DNA from: Rapana venosa
Lineage: Eukaryota; Mollusca; Gastropoda; Neogastropoda; Muricidae
Reading direction: 5' to 3'
NCBI GenBank assembly: GCA_028751875.1
Contig: CM054155.1
Location: 52,580,300 to 52,644,299, forward strand
Length of the DNA stretch: 64,000 nucleotides
The notes below the pieces were generated by a model that saw only the letters and a list, made by a program, of their open reading frames with translations, searched no databases and was not told the DNA's origin. The position numbers and the translations under genes were made by a program. Below are positions 34,081-45,984 of the stretch, one piece after another (position 1 is the stretch's first letter; each line of letters begins with the position of its first letter).

Positions 34081-36930
34081 GGATACTCCATTTATTGGTC
34101 CCTCACTACAATAGGTAATCCTGACAAGAATCATGTTGATCTTTTATTATCAGAACGAAGCATCCCCACGCGGGTGGCGGAGGCCACACGGTTTTCACTA
34201 TACACTAATTTATGAACAATGAGTAGTCTAAGTGGCAAAGGACAACCAATATACTCATAGCACAAACAGTCCGTTTTGCAGACGTGCTGGTTATTTATCC
34301 ATCTTGCAAGCTGCAGAACTAAACACTGAACATCATGGTAAGAGTGGAGGTGAAGCAATTACTGACTTGTCAACGAAGCAGGAAGCAATAGTGTACTTCA
34401 AGATTATATTAAAAGAGGCCAATGTAGTTTCATATGTAGTGTATGCTGACTCGAGTCTAGTAATTGTACACATACCAAGGACAGCATCCGAGAAAATCTA
34501 CTAAAATATCATTACTCAGTATTCTTCATGTCTGTTCCTTTTGCATATTTGATTGTTAGTGTTCTGACGGTGGACACACTAGAAACCAACTTTGTTATCG
34601 AGGGACCAGTACGCACGCTAAAGTTATTTCGTGAACACTCGAAAAGCGAATCTTAGTAACTTCTATCAGCAGCTAAATTTACATAGAGTTATTTTGACAG
34701 AAGAAGTTCAGAGCAGTATGCCTTATGCCACACATTGTTGGATCTTGTGGTTAATTTAATTAACACAGATGTGCCAGACAATCACTCAGTCCGCGATCAT
34801 GACCACATCAGTGGTAAGTTTCGTGGGCAGAGCACATAGTAAGAGTTAATTCTACAACTCTAAAAGTGATCCCAAAGTTTGAGAAGCTGCCAGGTCTTCC
34901 TTCCCACAATCTATGTGGCTTGGCTTCGCATCTCACCTATTCATGCAGGGCAGTAACTGATGGTATAAGTGCTTACTGCATTGATCAGTCATCAAGTAGA
35001 TAGTACCTGACTTTTACACTAAATAGTTTATCCTTCTTGATTCTGCACAACATCTGATGGGATCTCTAGGTCCTTGTCTTCATCACTAAGTACATGTCCA
35101 ATTACTGAAAAATACTTCGAACACAAAGCTCGTGCGAAAATGGGGGGCCCGTCTATCCTTATGAGTACATGGATTCATGGAAAGCTGTGTTGAAGAAGAA
35201 CTGCCTCCAAAAAGAAGCATTCGTCAGCAGATTAATACAAGGGTAAAGGAATCAGTGATTGAGGTTCTATAAACATGTCAGTGCGGCATGCAAAAGATTG
35301 GATTTGACTAGATTGAAGTGTCATACTATGGGGGATTACTCTGGGAATCTGTATTACTTGTTGATGCTATGGTTCTTGCTGATGTTTTTGGAACTACAGA
35401 AAGACTGGCATTGAATACATTAGGGACTAGATCCAGTCACACTATATCACAGCACCAGGAATGTCTTGGGATGACTTTCTGAAGTTTACGGGGTGCTGAT
35501 TGATTTGTTTGTCTGACTGCCACATGCGCTCAGATTGATTTTGAGGATGGTTCGTGCGTGGTGGCATCAGTAGGCAAGCACAAAATTACTGTAGGCCAAC
35601 AAAAAATATTTAGAAGGACTTCGATTCCTAGAAAAGCTTCTAACTACTATTGTACTTGGACGCAAAACAATCTGTATGGCGACATGGGCGATGTGTCAGT
35701 CACTGCCGTTTGCAGGAATCTTTCAGGTGTGTTAATGGTTCCTTGGGCTTGGTGTTGAGACATCTAAAGCGTTGTCACAAATGGTTGACCCATAATTCAA
35801 AGCATAGGTGGATCTCTAGATGTAGATTTAGTCGTTCCACATGAAACTAAATGATGCGCTCAATGACTACCCAATGGCTGGCAAGAAAGGCTCAAAGTTA
35901 TCCTAAAAGCAACACCAATATGCATTTGTACCCAAACCTTAAATGTACATGATCAAGTATGTTTGGCAATACAGGATGCTACGTTCTACCTAAGCCAGGG
36001 TAATTTTTATGCTGTTCATTGTATCTTTTGTTTGACCAAAGAGCAATTCATGCAATAACATTTACATCACTGAAGAACACTGATCTGGAGAACGAATGGC
36101 AAACGATGCATCATGAAGAAAACTGGATTACTTCAAGCTCATGACAATAGCTGCTTTGGTAAAACATTGGTGTAACACACACAAAGAAAAATGCATGTTT
36201 CAGACTTGTCACTCAATAAGATAAATCGAAGACCATAAAGCTAACATCATAACCAAGCTATAAGACTACAGGCAATTCCATGACAGTATGTAGGGCAGCA
36301 TGATTGTAAGAAGTTGCAGGTTTATAATCTAGGACAAACCAGTTTTTTCATTGGGTTTAGTGTGCTGGAGCTGTCAAAGTGTGAGGCTGGAGTTTTGTAT
36401 GATTATCTTGAAGGTTATGCATCTCTGCTTGTGATGGTGTCTGTGTTCACTGATCACTGACTCTTTCATCCTAGACTATACCACTAGAAGTATATACTAA
36501 GACCTGAAGAAGATGTGCAATTAGGAAGCAGAGTCTTGGTATGACACCTGTGATTATACAAATAGACAGTCCCTTGCATTCATCAGTAACACAAAAAAGT
36601 TATTGGTATGATGAAGGATGTGAGGATGAACGGCACTATTATCATAAGAATTGTGTTGGGCTGGAGGGACAAGATGTATAGTGTTGCAGTGTCAATCAGT
36701 GGTTGTTATTAAAAAGGCAAAAGGTGGTTGGCAACAGGTGGGCAAAACAAGCATCAGTCATGATAAACTACAAAGAGGGCTCTCTTTGAAGGTAGAGTAT
36801 TTCATCATGACAACCCAATAAAAATTAGTTCAACATTATTAGCACCAATCAACACAACTGTGGTTAGAATGAAGACAATGAGTGCGGCAGGATACAAATC
36901 GAATTATCTTCGCTCATGAAGTTCTAGTAC
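34080..36930 (+). pseudogene. polB: Family B DNA polymerase, Polinton/adintovirus type
   Basis: A plus-strand replicative polymerase, scattered over all three frames but collinear with the protein-primed PolB of Polintons and relatives. In order: a Cys-rich zinc-finger-like part (about 34,280), exonuclease motif I as VVYAD..ES at 34,436-34,458 with one base missing in the Phe codon, VRDHDHISGKFRG (34,789), YPYEYMDSW (35,154), LPPKEAF (35,201), a VLADVF stretch (about 35,370), motif II region YLDA.. with .MCQSLPF (35,651-35,740), YFKLM (36,127), the catalytic D-T-D-S region at about 36,450 with one extra base, and KMYSV (36,670). It ends near 36,917. The N-terminus is uncertain and may lie upstream of 34,080. 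Confidence 0.8.
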
Positions 36931-39900
36931 GCGCTAGGCACCTGGGACCAAAGTAATCTAATTAATTAGATTTTTTTGTTTTTTAAAAATTTATATACGA
37001 GCTAAAAATAATTGGGATTGAAACTCATCCAATGGTATTTGATTTACTCTTTATCAAATCACTTTGGTAGTGGGATACAATGACGACGTCTCTGCTTTTA
37101 AGTGCTGATCTATTCTAGAAGTCTTTGTGAGCAAGTAGAAATAAAACTTGATAATGGACCAAAAAAAAACAAAAAAAGAGGTTGCTAAATGTTATTGCTA
37201 GGAGTTGTTTAGTATGAGTGAGTGAGTGTCAACCCAATTCCGTATTATCAAAAGGTTGTTCCCATAAAATTAGTGCTTGGTAACAAAAAATCAGTTAGAT
37301 TGAGGACCTTACCGTCACTTTCTTCTGTACTGAAATAGTGCCTTACCTTATGAAGCGGGACAGTATTCGGTGTGCACTAGCTGCTGTTTCCCTCTCTAAC
37401 AAAAAAGCCGTTGTGGTGAAGGTAACATGACAAATAATATTAGGAGGATCATACTCCAGATCGTTTTTTATTTTCATAAGGGGTCTATGCTCTGATGGGA
37501 TCTGTTGCTCGTGTTTGGGATCTGTCGTGGCGAAGCTCTCCCAGGAGCATAAAGAGTATCTAAGGTTCTTCCCAAAAGGGTAAATTAGTGGTTGTTAGAG
37601 GTGTTGTTTGGTTGTTGCTGCTGGTTAGTGTTTTGTCGTGTTTGATAGCGTCCATAGCGTTTAGGTTTTAAACCTGTGGCTTTAGTTATCTCAGAGTTCA
37701 TTGCTCTCAAATCTCGCAGGCTGTCTTCTTTACTCCATCTGTTAGGGGGCCTGGGATCATATTTCTTGGTGGTAATGATATGCAAAACAGTCGTTTTGCT
37801 ATCAGCTTGTTATAAACTTTCTACACAGTGTTGAGATTCTGTGGTTGCATGGTATATACTCTTTGGATTGCTACTCCATGGCATTTAGTAAAATGAATTA
37901 AATGCTCCTTTAAAATCTTTACCAGTCAGACACTTCGAATAAGTCTGACCCCCCATATTTTAGTTGGTCACGTATATAGATTTCTTGCAAAAGCAACTGA
38001 CAGTTGCGTGTGGCACTCTTTTCAGTTAAGGGGCTCTGCAAATCTTTATTTACCTAGAAGCTCATCCACTTCAGTAAGGAGCTTACTTATACCTCTTTAT
38101 GCTGATTGTGTCCTGTGGTAAGTATAAAGGTCTATTTTGTATGCAGTATCATGTGGCTTCATGTTTATAAAGGATGTGGTCTCGTATTAATGCGCCTTGC
38201 TATGTGAAGGTAAATAGATCTGCCTTATTGCGTGTTTAGACAGGCCACCTTTCTTTTGCTTACTTCAGGAATTTACACATGCTGTCAATGCGCTGTTTGA
38301 TTAATAGATGCCTGTCCTTTCCGTACCACTTTTGGTATGTATGTGTATGTAGATCTTAGTGAGTGTGGATCCTGTGTCTAAGATAATAAGTAAAAAATTT
38401 CCCCCTCTGTTGGTTAACCCAACACTTTCGGTGCTAAGAAGTTTATACTATTGTCATGCCCTCACACATTAAAAGCAATCTCGCCTCCTGACTTCTGGGT
38501 TCAGTGGTTGTTAATAATCACGAAAGCTCGCTGGTTAGTTTAGGAGATATCTTCGTTTGCCTTTGTCACATGTAGTACCTCTTTTATTGCCCCGTCAACA
38601 TCTAGAAAATGTTTGGCGAGCATGTAGCCTTGTTCACGTAAGTTTTTCATTTATAAAATCTAACTGAGCAATTCTCTTTGTCTATTTCGTATTTCTGTCT
38701 GTGCTCTGTTGTTGTTCTATTTGCTTTTTCTTGTCTCTTCCTTTCGTCCGTCTGTATGATAAACGAAGTTTTAGAAAACATGTAGTTGCTTCCTGATAAA
38801 TGCATGGTGCAGTTTAATAACCAGCACTCCTCCAATCCATCATCATCTAAGAAGCCATTTTCTATTTATGGACTATATTTTGTTATGGACAGGTCTTTCC
38901 TGCTTTACCTAAGAAAGTCTTTTGTCAGTCTATGGATGCTGTTTGACATCCAGAAAACTAGCTTGGCGCTATCCCTCAAAGTCTTGTGTTTCATTAAATG
39001 CAGCAGGCTTCAATTTTTAGAAGGGCTCTTTTCCTCAACATGTTTAGCATACCTAAGAACTACCAATAACGGCAGCGTGGATAGACCTGATTGACTGCAG
39101 GCTTTTTATCGTACTCATATTTCTACATATATGTAATATCTTATTATTTATATCTATGTCAATTACATATGAATGAGATCGTTGTCAGGCTGTTTTGATT
39201 TGCAATTGGTTGTGGCTTGTGGTTTGTGGTTGGCTTTTGTTCTGCATGCGGTTCTGTTTTGTTGGTTGCTTGCGGCTCACATTACTCTATATATGGCTGT
39301 TTAACCAATTCCCATAGCTGTCTATACCATATATGAAGTAAGACTGAATGTTTGTTGTTTGGTGGGTGTGTGGTCTTTTTTCTGTGTTTCTTTTATGGCA
39401 TCTGTTTTTCTATGTTTCTCCAGATAAGATCTTTTGCTTGGCTGGATTGCCTAGTTTGTTTCTGTTCGATTCCATTCTGCTACCCTCTTGCCAGCTTCAA
39501 CTCTCCAGGATTCTTTGTTACAGATGTCCTTGTGTAAGGAGGTTTGCTCTTGTTCTTGACTTTCTCTCTTTGTGTTTCCTGTTGGTTCTGGTTGTGTTCG
39601 GTTCCCCTCATCTTTCTCTATGTGGTTTTAAATTTTATATGTTTTTTAAGTTATCATACTAGCAGCTACTGGTTGCTAACAGAGAGCCAAAACGGTTTAA
39701 TTACCTTCACAACCCAAGTGGCTTCCTAATGTTCTAGACATAAATCGGGATCTGTAGCAGGTACATATGATCTTTGTCAGCTGCTGGTTCCACATTAAAG
39801 ACCCTATACTTGTTGATTTGGTGCCTAATATGACCTAAAATACAGTATGCAACTTGGGCTTTTCTACCATTTTTGCTTCCACAAGAAGAGATTCAATACC

Positions 39901-39995
39901 CTATTTAATACGTTATAATGTCTTGTGGTGATATACTGCTTGCCCTGTTCAAACTGTTAGTTGTGATCCTATAGTTATTGCTTGTTTTACCTACA
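36931..39995. other. Right interior of the virus-like element, unresolved
   Basis: No domain recognised. Minus-strand frames at 37,585-37,785 (RWSKEDSLRDLRAMN) and 38,647-38,835 are basic and hydrophilic but unassigned. Plus frames near 39,348-39,729 are hydrophobic and Phe/Leu-rich, perhaps membrane segments or chance. Confidence 0.35.
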
Positions 39996-41933
39996 AGCAG
40001 CGAAGATGTGTGTTACACTTCTCCTTCTTATCCAGTAGACTCTTTCTTATGTTATGTCTGCTTGACTAAACCAAGGTAGATGTCATCACAAAAGTTTCGT
40101 TCGCAATTCATGTTGTCTATCTTTATTCAATATATTTGGTGTAAATTAATTGCGTGGTGTTCTTGACAATGTGTTGATAAGTTGTTGATAAGTTGTTGAT
40201 TGGGGACTTGTTATTCTGACAAGTTCTTTAATATAGTTATGTTTTAGGGGTTGTCTTGTTAAGTCTTATAAGTTCTTGGTAGTTCTTGTATTTCGTTGTT
40301 AATAAGTTCTTGGTAAGTTCTTGATAAGGTGTTGATAAAGTTGTTAATAAGTTACTTGACAGTTCTTTATAAGTTCTTTGTAAGTTCTTGATAAAGTTAC
40401 TTGAAAAGTTGTTTAATAAAGAGTTCTTGACAAGTTCTTGATAGCTTATTGATAAGTGTTGATTAAGTTGGACAAGTTGTTAATAATGTTCTTGACAAGT
40501 TTTCTTGGATTAAGATATTGTTTTAGACATAAAGTTCCCATAATTTTATAGTTGTACCCATGCAAATAATAAATTGTATTACTTTCAGTTTTTGTATGAG
40601 TGATAGGGGAATAAAAAAAGCAGAGTCAGGTAAACTGCTTAGTTTTTTTATAAATCCTATGCATGTTTTGGTATCGATGAGGCGAAAGCCGAATCGGACC
40701 AAAGTTGCTGGTTTTGGATAATATTCAATTAAATATAAAAAGTATGTGGTTGAGTCTTGTAGTCGGCTTCTTTTTTCCCTATCTCTTCTACCACTAACTC
40801 ACAAACCAATACAGAAAGTCCAATGCACTGACACTACTTTCCTTAAATCTTTAAAAAAAACTTTAAAAAAAACAAAAAACAAACCCATTCTTTTATCACA
40901 GGAATACCACTTCTTATAGGTGCAATTGAAGAGATGTCCAACCAAAGGCAAGCCTCAGAACAGATGCATCTCTTCCCTGACCTCCAGGACCAAAAGATGA
41001 AATCGTATCTCTTATGTACCAGGGAAAACACTTACTACTTCAGGGGGCTATTCATTGACATACTACTCACCTAAAGCATAAAGAATAAAATAATCCAATA
41101 TATGCACAGCTTGCAAAAACAATACAAAGGAACAGACACAGGTCTGTTCAGATCAAGGAACATCTCTCTAATGTTTCTCCCAAAAACATATAACAAATAC
41201 CAAAAGCAAAACTAATAAAAACAAAATAATGGTCAAAATTGTAAAAAAATAAATAATATTAATAAAGGAGACAGGAGAAGTTCCAGTAAAAGGTATGAAA
41301 AGAAAAAACTGGAAAAGAAAAAAAACAGGTGATGAGGTGGAGAGCGGAGGCGTGGGATGAGAGAGAGAGAGAGAGTAGAGAATGAGGTTTGAGAGGAGAG
41401 ATTGAGGAGAAGAGATGATGGTGAGTTGGAGGAGATGGGGAGAGAGGAGTAGATGAGAGAGGGAGAACCTATTGAAGTTGAAAATCCGAATTATTGAGTT
41501 CTATGCAAAAACTTATCTATAAGGAATCCGTTCCTGTGAGGATGAATCTGTATTCAGCGTGAGGCTGTGCAATTGATACCAAGCATTTTTTGAAGATGAG
41601 AGTGAAGAATCTGAGTGGTCTGTAGTTGTCCAAGGCATGCAGTAAGTTCTAGAAGAGTGAGAAGGGAGATTTTTTCCGAGTCTTGAAGGTGTAGAAGCGT
41701 ATTTTAGCGTTGTGGATCTACGGAGGGTGGGGGGGCGTGTTGTTGGCACGATAGCAGACTGAAAATGATGGAATGACATCTTGGAATACAAAATGGCTGT
41801 TCGAGTTGTTTCAAAAAACTTTTTCAAGGACGTTAGGAGAGAAACGGTTTGATTAGAAATCAAAACTTAAAGTCTTCCAGCAATGCTAGGAATTAAGGTC
41901 ATTCTTTTTGAGTAGAGGTCCAACTTTTGCAGT
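39996..41933. repeat. Exact duplication block A, second copy
   Basis: Recurs 23,612-25,549 at an offset of exactly 16,384 bp. It contains the outer inverted copy of the terminal unit at 40,604-40,789, which would close the virus-like element on the right. It runs on as a noisy match to about 42,045. Confidence 0.9.
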
Positions 41934-42047
41934 TTTGAAAGCTGATGAAAAAAAATTCCTGAAAGAAAAGATTAGTTTGCTATATTCGTTACAGTGTGTA
42001 TAAGCTATGGAAGGCACTCCATGAAAGAGAAACGGCGTCTGTGGCAA

Positions 42048-42170
42048 CGAGGAAGCTGACCTACTGGCAAAGGTAGGCGGTCAGAGGCTTCAAGAGGAGC
42101 AGAAGTGACGCATGAAGAAGCAAAGACAATAGTGGATGGCTTCAGCAGCACCCTAATTTCAACAGGAAGG
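42048..42170 (+). pseudogene. LINE RNase H C-terminal fragment
   Basis: GNEEADLLAKVGGQRLQEE on the plus strand is the last conserved part of the RNase H domain of I- or R-type LINEs (family: GNExADxLAK, whose Asp is catalytic), then EEAKTIVDGFSS. It starts exactly where the match to block A ends, so the join at about 42,048 is a real repeat boundary or an assembly join. Confidence 0.65.
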
Positions 42171-42235
42171 ATGACTACAGTGAACTAGTGGTGACGCAAC
42201 TGCCTAAAAATAATTTTAAAAACTTAATTTTGGAA

Positions 42236-42630
42236 GTGTGAGATGGGTCGATCCCATTTGAGCCCGAAGCTTGTCCCCATCCATTAGACCATGACTGATG
42301 GGCTGGGTGCTAGTCTTTCAGATGGACTACTATAAACCGGGGTCCATGTGTTACACATAATTCTTTACCGCACGTAAATGAACCCATAGTAACAAGAGAG
42401 TTGTCCCTGGCAAAATTATGTAGGGAAAATCGCTCTGATATCAAAACAAATACAGTTGCCGACAGGAACACAAAATATAAAGGCTGATGCTCTTCTGTTG
42501 TGACGCCCTTTCCCCAGGAAGAGCAGCCTGAATTTCACGCAGAAAAATCTGCCGTGACTTAAAAGTGACTTAACGAAATTGACTACTACCTCCTGCCCAG
42601 AAAAGACTATGTAATCGTTGTGACTGAGGA
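42236..42630 (+). mobile_element. SINE, composite
   Basis: A tRNA-like head remnant (GGTCGATCCC), a body with ACTATAAACCGGGGTCC, then CGCACGTAAATGAACCCATA, AGAGTTGTCCCTGGCAAAAT and a tail with CCCCAGGAAGAGCAGCCTG and AAATCTGCCGTGACTTAAA. I recall this body and tail as an abundant molluscan SINE; the tail is shared with 3226-3330. It appears nearly full length but diverged. Confidence 0.6.
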
Positions 42631-42896
42631 CTGGACACTGCAAACTAAGACATCACTTGTTTTCCAAATCCCACATTGGGGATCCTGAGGCTTGCCCTGT
42701 GACACCTCTCCCATGACAGTGGAACACTTCCTCCGACCTGTTCAAAGCACCAAAACCGATATCTGGCCTACCAACTTCCCATGAAGGACACACGTTTCAG
42801 GCCTCTTGAGGGGTTTCAGAGCAAGCAGCTTTTGTCAAGGCATCCAGAGTTGCTGTCTGAATACTCAACGAAGAAGAAGATATTCAATTTGAAGAG

Positions 42897-43015
42897 TGGC
42901 ACCAGCTCATTACATAATTATATAGAAACAGAAATGAAACCAAACCTGAATACATTGGCACCAGCTCATTAAAGATATAGAAACAGAGATGAAATCAAAC
43001 TTCAAGACTTTGGCC
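42897..43015. repeat. Tandem duplication, unit about 60 bp
   Basis: Two copies starting CACCAGCTCATTA, each with TATAGAAACAGA and a GAAATGAAA/GAGATGAAA part, followed by a looser third. Confidence 0.7.
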
Positions 43016-43379
43016 CCAGATCCATACATGCATACAGATGAAAAAGAAACTGAACCTAAATAGCACAAAAGATATCATCATATTTACAACAACGATAGAG
43101 AAGTCATCCACATACCTCAATGTTAAGATAGTAAGTATTCATGTTTGCATTTGTATGGGGGTAAGTTATATCCTGTATGTCGGGTCAATTTATATAGGCT
43201 GTAGCAACACCAATTTCAGCATGCACCGAAAGCATGTCTAGCACTAGGGTTGTTTATTGGTCAGGGTTCACCATGCGCGCTTCTTGGCACGAGTGACAGG
43301 ATCCTTGATGAAACTGAGGATTTTTGTTGAACATAGAAAATATGTCATAAGAGTAAAGTCGCCACCTTCACCTCAGAGG

Positions 43380-44130
43380 GGAAACAGAGAGAAACATAAA
43401 GTAAGGAAGAAACTTCAGTCAAACAGACAGTGTCAGAGAGTATATCGGAAACCTAAGAGACAAACAGACACAGAGGGTTAGTCAGAAACTTCAGAACTAA
43501 ACATACAGAAACAGAGAGAAAGTCAAAAACCTCAGAATCAATCAGACAGAAACAGAGTGTAAGCCCCAGAGTTTCAGAAACAAACAGAGAGAAACAGAAA
43601 GTAAGTCAGAAACATAGAGAAGCAGGCAGAAAAAAAGTCAAAACTTAAGAGACAAACAGAATAACAAGTAAGCCAGAACATTAGAAAACGCACACATAGA
43701 AACAGAAAGTAACTCAGAAACTTAAGAGACAGAAACAGAGGTAAGTCAGAAATTTCAGAACCAAAACAGACAAAATCAGAGAGTAAAATTGAGAGTTTCA
43801 GAGACAAAAACAGAAATTGTCATAGACTTTAGAGACAGACAGAAACAGAGAACTAGTTAGAAACTTCATAGTCAAATAGACAGAAACAGAGAGCAAGTCA
43901 GAAACTTCGGAGACAGACAGACAGAAAGTGAGAATAATTTTGAGTCAGAAACTTTAGAGACAGATAGACAGAAACAAAGAGCAAGTCAACAATTTCAGAC
44001 ACAGACGACAGAGGAAAAAATACAGCAAATCAAAAACTTTATAGAGACAGACAGAAACACAGATTAAGTCAGAAACCTCAGAGACAAGCAGAAACAAAGG
44101 GTAAGCCAGACAGTTCAGAGACCAGGTTAG
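43380..44130. repeat. Minisatellite, unit about 42 bp
   Basis: About 17 degenerate units built on GACAGAAACAGAGAGTAAGT followed by CAGAAACTTCAGAGACA. It sits immediately downstream (minus sense) of the 44.2-kb EB exon. Phe/Leu/Ser-rich minus frames here are repeat translations. Confidence 0.85.
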
Positions 44131-44148
44131 AAAGACAGAAAACATTAC

Positions 44149-44232
44149 TGCAACGGCCATTTGCGCAGGTGTCGTTATCAGAGCAGGATATGTATGCACT
44201 CCCGATTGTGCATATTCCTCCAGTGGTCTGCA
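44149..44232 (-). CDS. EB-module exon, most upstream
   Basis: An 84-bp minus-strand exon with acceptor GTACCTTACAG (AG at 44,234-44,233) and donor GTAATG at 44,148-44,143, phase 1-1. It encodes 27 residues including TTGGIC, then ISCSDNDTCANGRC: cysteines spaced 9, 5 and 4. SDNDTCANGRC is close to EB consensus. A different frame over the same bases is open but lacks the Cys pattern. It is separated from the next exon (14.8 kb) by the virus-like element and other repeats, which suggests they inserted into an intron. Confidence 0.72.
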
Positions 44233-44295
44233 CTGTAAGGTACAGCACAATGGCGTGCTAATATTAAATATAGATGGTGTGTAAGAACTTCACAC

Positions 44296-44308
44296 ACACA
44301 ACACACAC

Positions 44309-44373
<65 letters not shown>
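44296..44373. repeat. (CA)n microsatellite
   Basis: About 75 bp of CA repeats with two interruptions at the left end. Confidence 0.95.
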
Positions 44374-44376
<3 letters not shown>

Positions 44377-44404
44377 GAAATCTATCAAAAAGCGATTCAA
44401 CTAC

Positions 44405-44940
44405 TTTACTTGCAAGCTTAGTGAATTCGCATATTGACACTCACTATTCAGACCACTTAAAAATATACACAGACGGATCAAAACTTGATAACGAACAGGT
44501 AGGTGCAGCTTTTGTTATACCAGCCCATAACATTGAGAAAACATATCATATAACTAGTAGCGTTTCTATCTTTACTGCAGAGCTCTTCGCAATATTGATG
44601 GCTCTAAACCTATCTTGTTCCACTTCTTCACAAAAGATTTGAAATTGTACTATGCGTTGATTCTAAATCTGTATTGTGCGCATTAAATTCCTTAAATCAA
44701 AATACTAGACGAGAAATGATCACTGAAATCAAACATGCTGTTCATTTATTGTCGTTGAAAGGCGTTGGTGTTACTTTTTGCTGTGTTCCTTCCCATGTGG
44801 GATCATTCCTATAAATGGGTCGATAGAGCTGCGCGACGAGGAGCACGCAATGTTGAAGAATCACTTTTAGTCAATTTTCCCGTTAGAATTGCGAGAGGGT
44901 TATGAATGTTCAGGATACTTTCTATAATAAGGCAAATAAA
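44405..44940 (+). pseudogene. LINE RNase H domain
   Basis: The plus strand reads HLKIYTDGSKLDNEQVGAAF (first catalytic Asp in YTDGSK), then SIFTAELFAILMALN (catalytic Glu), then after a frameshift a VDSKSVLCALNSLNQ stretch (third Asp) and further on DRAARRGARN (fourth Asp). All four catalytic acidic positions are therefore still visible although the frame is broken at least twice. This domain is typical of I-clade LINEs. A tail SINE follows. Confidence 0.8.
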
Positions 44941-45244
44941 AATTGTTAAATTCTAACTGTTATTACACTCAAAATTGCCTAAAATGACGGATGTACAAGG
45001 AAGGTAAGTCTGTGAGGGAGAGGAGCTGGGTACCACCATCAAAATGATTCCCCCAAGAGAAGCTGAAGCCTCTAACTTCTTTCTCCTTGACAGCCGCAAG
45101 AATATGGGAACACCTTGCCTTTTACTTCTAGATATTTCTGATTCCATACAAAAGACAGTAGATCTAAACTATGTGAACCTACACAGGAAACAGATCAGAT
45201 CAGGACAAGCTAGAAACAGTAACCATTATATCAATTTCAAGATG

Positions 45245-45440
45245 CATGCAGAACATCTTGCGCACACGTTAAATCCTATTCCACTTTTCGAAAGAGTAGG
45301 CCATTGTGTGCCGGTGGGAACAAATGACAAAATTTACACACGGGGACTGGATGTAAAACCGCATACACAAGGGTACTGGGTGTAAAAAAGCACATGAGTG
45401 CTTATTTCATTATCCTTGATTTTTATATTATATAAAGGAG
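45245..45440 (+). mobile_element. SINE tail, same family as 12.5 kb
   Basis: CGCACACGTTAAATCCTATT, then GTGCCGGTGGGAACAAATGA and repeated GGGGACTGGATGTAAAA-type units match the tail at 12,620-12,790. The head is missing. Confidence 0.6.
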
Positions 45441-45984
45441 GTTTCCTGATGCTATTTCGTAATATGTGAGATGCGCACATACATAACAAACCATATTGTA
45501 AATACTTCCAGAAGCCATGCTTTTGGTATTTCTTCATGCTTTCCAATAAAGTAAATAATCTAGGCCATCCCTTACACAATGTTTTTTGTTTGTTTTTGGG
45601 CCAAAATCCATTCCTGATTTTTTATAATATTCGATTTTATTAAATTTCGCATATTATTGTTCTTTCTGTACTATCGTGAGAAATTTTCATGATGGAGACT
45701 GAGGCGGTCATTGAACACATGGAAAATGACTTATTGAGTGTCGAATATACACTGTCAAGACCTAGGAGCAAGCAGAATTATAGACCTGTTTCATTCTCAA
45801 CACAGGATAGTTTTCATCTCTGTAAAAGACTGGGAAGAAAATAAGTTCCAGAATTTGAGATTTTGGGTCAGTCTAAGTAGACCTGCGGCAGAAATCTGGC
45901 CTGAGCTGTGGAAAAGATGCCCCCGTTTCAAAAGCAAAAAGGAAAAGCAGTTCCTAATCTGTTTTTTGAGGGTGGGATTTTGTT

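Noticed and set aside
34080..36930. Ordinary host replicative polymerase
   Set aside because: Motif order and wording match the Polinton/adintovirus protein-primed type, and it lies beside a packaging ATPase; no introns with splice sites explain the frame changes.
43380..44130. CRISPR-like array
   Set aside because: Units are contiguous and degenerate without unique spacers, in a eukaryotic context; it is a minisatellite.
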